Positions 58,630 through 64,000 of a stretch of 64,000 nt of DNA are shown one piece after another. The notes under the pieces were generated by a model, which searched no databases, had not been told where the DNA came from, and worked only from the letters and a program-made list of their open reading frames with translations. Every line of letters begins with the position of its first letter. Position 1 is the stretch's first letter. This DNA comes from Cannabis sativa. Its lineage: Eukaryota; Streptophyta; Magnoliopsida; Rosales; Cannabaceae. The stretch is taken from the NCBI RefSeq assembly GCF_029168945.1, contig NC_083602.1, forward strand, positions 1,550,001 through 1,614,000. Direction: 5' to 3'. Made by a program: the position numbers and the translations under genes.

Positions 58630-59335
58630 ATGAGTTCTCCACAAGTCATTGGGGATCCCTATTACTCTATAACGCCCAATCATTTTGAACCAAATCCAAT
58701 TGAACAACAACCACATAATGCTCATTTTTTTACCATTAACTTAAATGCTAAGTTCATTCTTGCTCCACCATTTGCTATGGAAGACGAAGAATTTCTATTC
58801 GATGATGACGACACAGGAAACCCAACTGCTTTTATAGAAAATGTTGCGCGAATTTCATACGAAGAGCAACGACACTCAAGCTCAAGATGCCATTCAAGAC
58901 ATGCTTGCTGCGGTCTTTCTTCCTTCTCTGTCTTTTCTTGCTAATGAAATCGTTGATTGCGGTAGAACGATGATGAACAACAAAAGTTATTATAGTTCAA
59001 ATGAAGAAGTCAGTGTTGATGTTTCTATTAGAGTTTTTGTTGATGAATTACCTCAACTTGATTCGGATTACGATGATGATGACAACGACGATGATGACTA
59101 TGATATGAATGATGTTCCAATTCGTTTTGTGGCGGCGAGTGAAAAGTCAATTGAAAAATTAGAAAAAGTGCAGGTAAAAGATAATCCAATTTTTTGTTCG
59201 ATTTGTTTGGAGGATGTTTCGGTTGGTTTGGAAGCTGCTAAGTTATCATGTACTCACGCGTATCACGAAGAATGTGTTGTTGAGTGGCTACAAGTTAGTA
59301 AATTTTGTCCCAATTGTAGAATTGAGATAGTTTAA
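58630..59335 (+). pseudogene. RING-H2 zinc-finger protein with apparent frameshift
   Basis: The gene would encode a RING-H2 E3 ubiquitin ligase of about 234 residues. The N-terminal part (58630-about 58855) is open in one frame: M-S-S-P-Q-V, acidic E-D-E-E-F-L-F-D-D-D-D. The rest (about 58860-59335) is open in the next frame: D-A-I-Q-D-M-L-A-A-V-F, an Asp-rich run, and the C-terminal RING: C-S-I-C, C-T-H, H-E-E-C, and C-P-N-C, all eight zinc ligands present. The switch occurs around the A-R-I-S-Y-E-E segment and no splice pair explains it, so a one-base gain or two-base loss is likely, either a real disabling mutation or a sequence error. A shorter product starting at ATG 58841 would retain the RING (164 residues). 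Confidence 0.7.
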
Positions 59336-59338
59336 TAA

Positions 59339-59913
59339 TCATGTGGTGAATTTTTATTGATCATATATGTATACAATCATATATACTATTTACACTATTA
59401 CATAATACGTTGTATGTTATATAGACATCTTGAAGAGATTCATTAATAAAGTTTTATCATATGTTTTGTTTAGTGAGTTTATTATTATATTTTATTTGGG
59501 TGGTTTATTAAAATTACTTCATAAAGTAACGACATTCATGATTATGTAGCATTATGTTTAATCTAGTTTATTTTTTTATTTAAAATGTAATATTATATAT
59601 ATCATCGGTAAATTATTAGACTTTTTTTATCATGATAGAAAATTATTCATTAATTAAATAAACAATAGTGTAATAATGATATTCAATGTTTAAACTCAAT
59701 GAAGTACCCTTTTCCACATATTTTTTCTCTTTGTTGTTGCAGCAATAGGAAGAAAAATAAATGTATAACAATAATGAAGCTAATTCACATGAAAATAAAC
59801 ATCTCATTGTTATGCAAAAGAGTAGAGTACCATTTAGCAAAGGAAACTAATAGAAGATAACCATCCCCTACTCATAATAATCTATTCTCAACAGTTACAA
59901 TAGTGTAAAGCAA
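59339..59913. other. 3' flank of the RING gene
   Basis: Bases 59670-59770 (GATATTCAATGTTTAAAC, TTTTCCACATATTTT, AATAGGAAGAAAAATAAAT) also occur, in order, at 63085-63255, so a block has been duplicated. No gene. Confidence 0.4.
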
Positions 59914-60046
59914 CTAAAATATGAGATTTTCATTAATGGATAGTGTTTCTAAAGAAGGTGAAATCCAAATCAAGGCATCCGTCAACTCTGATTCTTTCTC
60001 AGGTTGACAATCAGTAATAACTCTGAGACACTTCCAATTAAGCAAG
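59914..60046 (-). pseudogene. F-box/FBD last-exon fragment
   Basis: The minus strand reads L-L-N-W-K-C-L-R-V-I-T-D-C-Q-P-E-K, then W-I-S-P-S-L-E-T-L-S-I-N-E-N-L-I-F and stop. The A-L-I-W-P-E start and all upstream exons are missing. Confidence 0.8.
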
Positions 60047-61253
60047 AAAACGTATGAACATTATTAACTAGAAAAAAAGAACACCAGAAAATCAATAACT
60101 ATTTGCTTTTAATAATAATATTTTATTACATAATTTACAGTCAGTTCTTTTTTCGATAGAAAATAATTAAGTAACCAATATACTTGTACAAGATTCTAAT
60201 GCATGTACCTGGCTGAAACTGATTATAATCTTGAAAGGAAAAAAGAAAAAGAAAGGTGTGATTTGACTTAGTCTGATTATTTTGAGATGAGAATTGTTAT
60301 TAATTATAATTGTCATATGGGACAATAGAAATGTTACAATATTGAGATCAAGATAACTTTAACTTAATCAATGGTGATCAATCTCCCTTGTACATGATCC
60401 AATTGAAGATAAACACCTTGAAGACAACTTGTTCTTCTTCTTCTTCACTTCGGTTCCTCACTTCTATTCTATTCCCTCTCTCATTGTTACATGTACAATA
60501 AACCTTACCATACACCAGCAGACATTCTCACACAAAAGTTCTTACAACAGATTGATTTCTCTATCTCAAAACGAAGCTCCAAGTGTGCTCCTCACCCTTT
60601 CGCTTGAGAAGATGATAAATATGAGTTAGTTAGAGGTTGTTAGAGCTGGCTTTCAGCCTTTTGTAATTCTCGATTGCCTATATAAATGAAAGGTTCTGCT
60701 TAAGAATCTCAAGAGAGCTTTTACAGTTCTTGGTGTTCAATTTTGTATTGGTCCAGATATGAGTATCTCTTTCACCTTAACACTGTAATATCAATGATCA
60801 AATCATTTGGCTAATATTAATAAATTTGGAGCTATACATTACCAATTGCGCTCGAACTCGATTCCATCTCTTCCTTCAACAACTCCAACTTCATCTTCTC
60901 CATCTCACGTTCCTGAGAATTTTTGTCCTCAGTTGAGATCTTGTTATATTCCAACTGATTTATGGTTTTTTTTTTCTTTGATAAAGAAGACCTCATTTGA
61001 TTTAGGATTATAATTAAAATCCTAAGATAAAAATCCTAAGATAAATCTGATAACTTAACGGAGTTAACTTGCTGTTAAATTTTACACATAAAAAAGGAAA
61101 AAGATAAACCAAGCAAGAATTCTATTCTGTTATATAGAATAGATAGATATATTATTATAGATATTTTTACCCAATAATCCTAATCCTATCAGAAAACTAT
61201 TTTAAATTTTAATTATTAATTAATCATTTTTCCTTTTATATAACTTTTATATG
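60047..61253. other. intergenic, no confident gene
   Basis: Bases 60600-60800 have a plausible LTR-like end (CTATATAAATG, then CTCAAGAGAGC) and a short open frame follows at 60807-61013 with a Ser/Pro-rich sequence, but there is no primer-binding site, so I cannot call a retroelement. Confidence 0.3.
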
Positions 61254-61263
61254 TATATAAATA
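61254..61263 (+). promoter_or_regulatory. TATA box of the NAC gene
   Basis: TATATAAATA lies 320 bases upstream of the ATG at 61575. The long gap implies a long leader, perhaps with a small intron ending near 61560 (AG at 61561-61562). Confidence 0.5.
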
Positions 61264-61574
61264 CGTATCCCTACAATAGTTCATCAATTTCTTTCTACGA
61301 GCTAGCTTAAACCATTTTCCATATTTCTCAAGAACACACTTCAAATATAAATATATATAACATCCTCTTTCTTAATTAAACTTAGTGAATACATTTTCGG
61401 CTACGTAGGCTGATAATTAGTGGATCAAAGGAATATTGAAGGTACTTTATTTCTTTTAATCAAAGTCAACATTATTCTAAAAATAATAATTTTGACATCA
61501 GTCCAATTTCTTGTTAAATAAAATAAAAATATAATTTATGTTCTTATTATTGTTATATACAGATCAATATAGCA

Positions 61575-62878
61575 ATGGAGTTTTTCCCAGGTTTTCAATT
61601 TCAACCAACTGATGAAGTATTAATCAATTATTATTTAAAGCCGACGGTATTAAATCAACAAATTCCTTATAATAAAATGATACATCATGCTAACATTTAT
61701 GCTTCCCAACCATCATCATTGGCAGGTATATATTTATAGTTAGAAATTAATTTATTTAATAATTAATGATCACTAATCAATAAATAATTAATTGTTTGTT
61801 TTGGTTTATAGATTCGTACGAAGGTTTCGAAAGAGAAAAGGTAAAAGAATGGTATTTTTTTAGTCCAAGAGTGTGCAAAAATGGAATTCGTGCAACTCGA
61901 AAAGCACACTTGGGTTATTGGAGAATGTCACAGTCAGCAAAGCCAATCCAACATAACGGTGTAGATATTGGTCTAAAAAATGTTCTCAATTTTTATATCA
62001 GAGACAATAAAAACAGCATCAAGACAGAATGGATTATGCACGAATACATAATAATCGACAACAACGATGATTCTAATAATAATAAAAAAAATGATTTTGC
62101 GTTGTGCAAAATATACAAAAATCCAAAAAAATATAAAAATAATAAAGATGAGGAGCGACAACAGCAACAACCACAATCAATGTTATTATTAGAAGCTCAA
62201 AATCAAGAAGAAGAACTACAAACAAATGTTACTACTAGTACCGATGAACAACAACAACATAATCATCAACAACCACAATCGCAGCTACAATCACAACCAT
62301 TCATAGACAATGATTATTATCCGCAACCACAATTAATGCAACAAGGTGATCAGAGTACTTACGAAGAACTCATTTCACACAGCAATCAGTATCAACCACA
62401 ACTACAATCACAAGCGCCATTCATATACAATGATTATTATCCGCAACCACAATTCTTGCAACAAGGTGATGAGAGTACTTATGATGAACTTTGTTCATAC
62501 AATAATAGTTATCATCAACCACAATCACAGCTACTCATACAACAAAGTGACCAGAGTACAAATGAAGAACTCCTTTGGCACAACAGTTATCATCAACCAC
62601 AATCACAGCTACTCATACAACAAAGTGACCAGAGTACAAATGAAGAACTCCTTTGGCACAACAATTATTATCAACCACAACTACAACAACAACAACAACC
62701 GCAAACACAGTCATCCATACAACAAAGTGATGAAGAATCCAGCAATGGTCAATATCAACCACAACAACAGCAGCAGTTGATACAAGAAGGTGATCAGAGT
62801 ACTAACGAAGATCAGTCCCTTTTATATAATGGTTATGATCCCATTAGTTTGTTTTCTACTGGACAATACCTCACTTAA
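61575..62878 (+). CDS. NAC-domain transcription factor, Gln-rich tail
   Basis: Exons 61575-61725 and 61812-62878 (86-bp intron, phase 1) encode 405 residues of a plant-specific NAC transcription factor. Subdomain A is M-E-F-F-P-G-F-Q-F-Q-P-T-D-E-V-L, an unusual form of the common L-P-P-G-F-R-F-H-P-T-D-E-E-L. Later blocks are E-W-Y-F-F-S-P-R, G-Y-W-R-M-S, K-T-E-W-I-M-H-E-Y, and F-A-L-C-K-I-Y-K, the usual end of the domain at about residue 165. The rest is a Gln/Asn/Ser-rich tail with repeated units around Q-P-Q-S-Q-L and S-T-N-E-E-L, probably a transactivation region. Two units are perfect 78-base tandem copies (62507-62584 and 62585-62662). The ATG at 61575 opens the domain directly. Target genes and role cannot be told from sequence. 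Confidence 0.88.
62507..62662 (+). repeat. perfect 78-bp tandem duplication in the NAC coding region
   Basis: Units 62507-62584 and 62585-62662 look identical base for base. Each encodes 26 residues (S-Y-H-Q-P-Q-S-Q-L ... E-E-L-L-W-H-N). A third, degenerate unit follows at 62663, and two longer related units precede it at about 62296-62506. In-frame length (multiple of three) keeps the protein open. Confidence 0.93.
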
Positions 62879-63384
62879 GTACAAATTAAAAGGAAAACAA
62901 AACAAAAATCTAGCTTCAGTGTAATTTCAATTTGAGTGTTTGTAAACATGGATTCAAGATCATCCTCAAAGCTTTGCTCAAATCTCTTTTAAATCACCTT
63001 CTATTGTAATTTACAAATAAATAAACAGAGGAATAAAAACTGACCCTTTATATTTTGTCAAATCAAATGGTAACATGTAATAATAATATTCAATGTTTAT
63101 CCTTTTCCACATATTTTCATTAACTAGTGTTGATCACTTTCTCGAGTACTTGATTCAAAACTTTCAAAAGACAGAAGAGCAAAAGCACAATATGTCAAAT
63201 AGCAGTGCTCTTTCTTTTATGTCTAGAGATTGCGCAATAGGAAGAAAAATAAATCTACAATATTAGTACTTTTTGGTGATAGAAAATCTATAATATTAGT
63301 ACTTTTTGGTACAAAGCTAGGAAGAAAATATTATCTGAAAAAAGACTAAAATATTAACCATTATTGAAAGAAAACTAAAATATG
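62879..63384. other. 3' flank of the NAC gene
   Basis: Contains the empty-site paralog of the Mutator-like insertion (63061-63095) and the block shared with 59670-59770. A 3' UTR is expected in the first 200 bases. No gene. Confidence 0.5.
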
Positions 63385-64000
63385 TCATCTCTGTTAATAG
63401 ATAATGTTTCTAATCTTCAAATATTTGAAAGGCTTAGAATATTTAGCAAACAACACTTTGAGATGCTTCCAATTAAGCAACGAAGAAGAACATTCACTCT
63501 TGAAGTTTTCTGAAAAGATTAGATCCTTCATGCAAACAAAAATAATTAAAAATATGAACTACGAACAAAGACAAGAATAAAATAACATAAAATAAAACAT
63601 ACTTACCTTATCTCCCTCAACATATTCAAAATATATTTAATCATATTGGTAAGAAAGACTTTTCGAGTGCAATATAACTCATATTTGATCAATACAGAAG
63701 ACTCAATCTTTTAAGACAATCTGAATTTGTACTACAAACTCTCAAAGTCAAATTCTCAAGAAGAGGAATATCAGAAATAAGAGCTTCTAATACGGGCTGG
63801 TGATCTGCATGTGTGACTAGACTAATGTCAAATTTCTAATTTTCTTGCAACAAGAGATGTTTATTGTGTCCAAATTAACACACTCTAATACTAGAGATTC
63901 AAGATTAATTTAATAGCTTCAAGATGAAATGTATGAGCATATTCTTGTATAAATCTAAAATCAAAGAAAGAACACATGATCCCAACAAAAATTTACTTAG
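63385..64000 (-). pseudogene. F-box/LRR/FBD pseudogene, runs off the window
   Basis: Minus strand. The last exon is at about 63385-63530 (L-I-F-S-E-N-F-K-S-E-C, then L-L-N-W-K-H-L-K-V) with a deletion after it. LRR fragments follow at about 63720-64000 (E-A-L-I-S-D-I-P-L-L-E-N-L-T-L, and K-F-L-L-G-S at the edge). Stops and frame changes are present in between. The 5' part lies beyond base 64000. Confidence 0.75.

Noticed and set aside
60807..61013. Ser/Pro-rich 68-codon frame near an LTR-like stretch
   Set aside because: A copia gag start was considered, but there is no primer-binding site and no conserved gag motif.
62346..62780. 144-codon frame in another reading of the NAC tail
   Set aside because: It is a second frame through the Gln-codon (CAA) repeats and has His/Asn-rich translation only because of them.

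Overview
The window is AT-rich nuclear DNA from a flowering plant, most likely a eudicot. It has GT-AG introns, plant-type F-box/LRR/FBD, NAC and RING-H2 genes, nuclear tRNA genes, and LINE, copia, hAT-like and Mutator-like debris. I cannot name the species from the sequence alone.

The backbone is a cluster of F-box/LRR/FBD genes. Six look intact: + strand at 8.5, 14.7 and 19.8 kb; - strand at 30.0-31.6, 41.3-42.8 and 50.9-52.5 kb. At least eight broken or fragmentary relatives lie around them (left edge, 16.9, 23.4, 38.0, 54.6, 55.3-56.2, 59.9 and 63.4 kb to the right edge). Every intact member has the same two-exon layout: a long first exon (F-box plus leucine-rich region), one short phase-0 intron (75-127 bp), and a second exon of 59-71 codons starting A-L-I. 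If functional, the products would be substrate receptors of SCF ubiquitin ligases.

Other genes are a DUF2045/KIAA0930-like gene (3.3-4.9 kb, -), a folate-biopterin transporter gene (25.9-28.9 kb, +), an IDM2/IDM3-like alpha-crystallin-domain gene (46.9-48.4 kb, -), a RING-H2 gene with an apparent frameshift (58.6-59.3 kb, +), and a NAC-domain gene with a Gln-rich repetitive tail (61.6-62.9 kb, +). tRNA genes are Lys-UUU (12.6 kb, +) and two Gly-GCC copies (53.9 kb + and 56.5 kb -).

The most striking structure is a nested tandem duplication from 26.8 to 48.3 kb. The unit transporter, F-box gene, IDM-like gene occurs twice, with a third fragment (37143-38294) between. Junctions are readable to the base: the second transporter copy has lost exon 1 and is fused to an antisense F-box fragment at 38294/38295; the first IDM-like copy is cut at 37142. 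The first roughly 2.8 kb of the two copies looks identical, whereas the rest differs at scattered sites, suggesting two events of different age or later gene conversion. A second rearrangement, at 53.8-56.6 kb, is an inverted duplication carrying tRNA-Gly, LINE and F-box pieces.

Transposable-element content is rich: a foldback family (about 400 bp, six copies plus a partial), a 220-bp Mutator-like MITE with a 9-bp target duplication and an apparent empty site elsewhere in the window, two hAT-like elements with 8-bp target duplications, a 392-bp element with about 125-bp inverted repeats, copia LTR/PBS/gag remnants, several LINE remnants and a minisatellite-bearing element at 24.3-25.3 kb. I did not find a clearly new biochemical system; the novelty is in genome structure.
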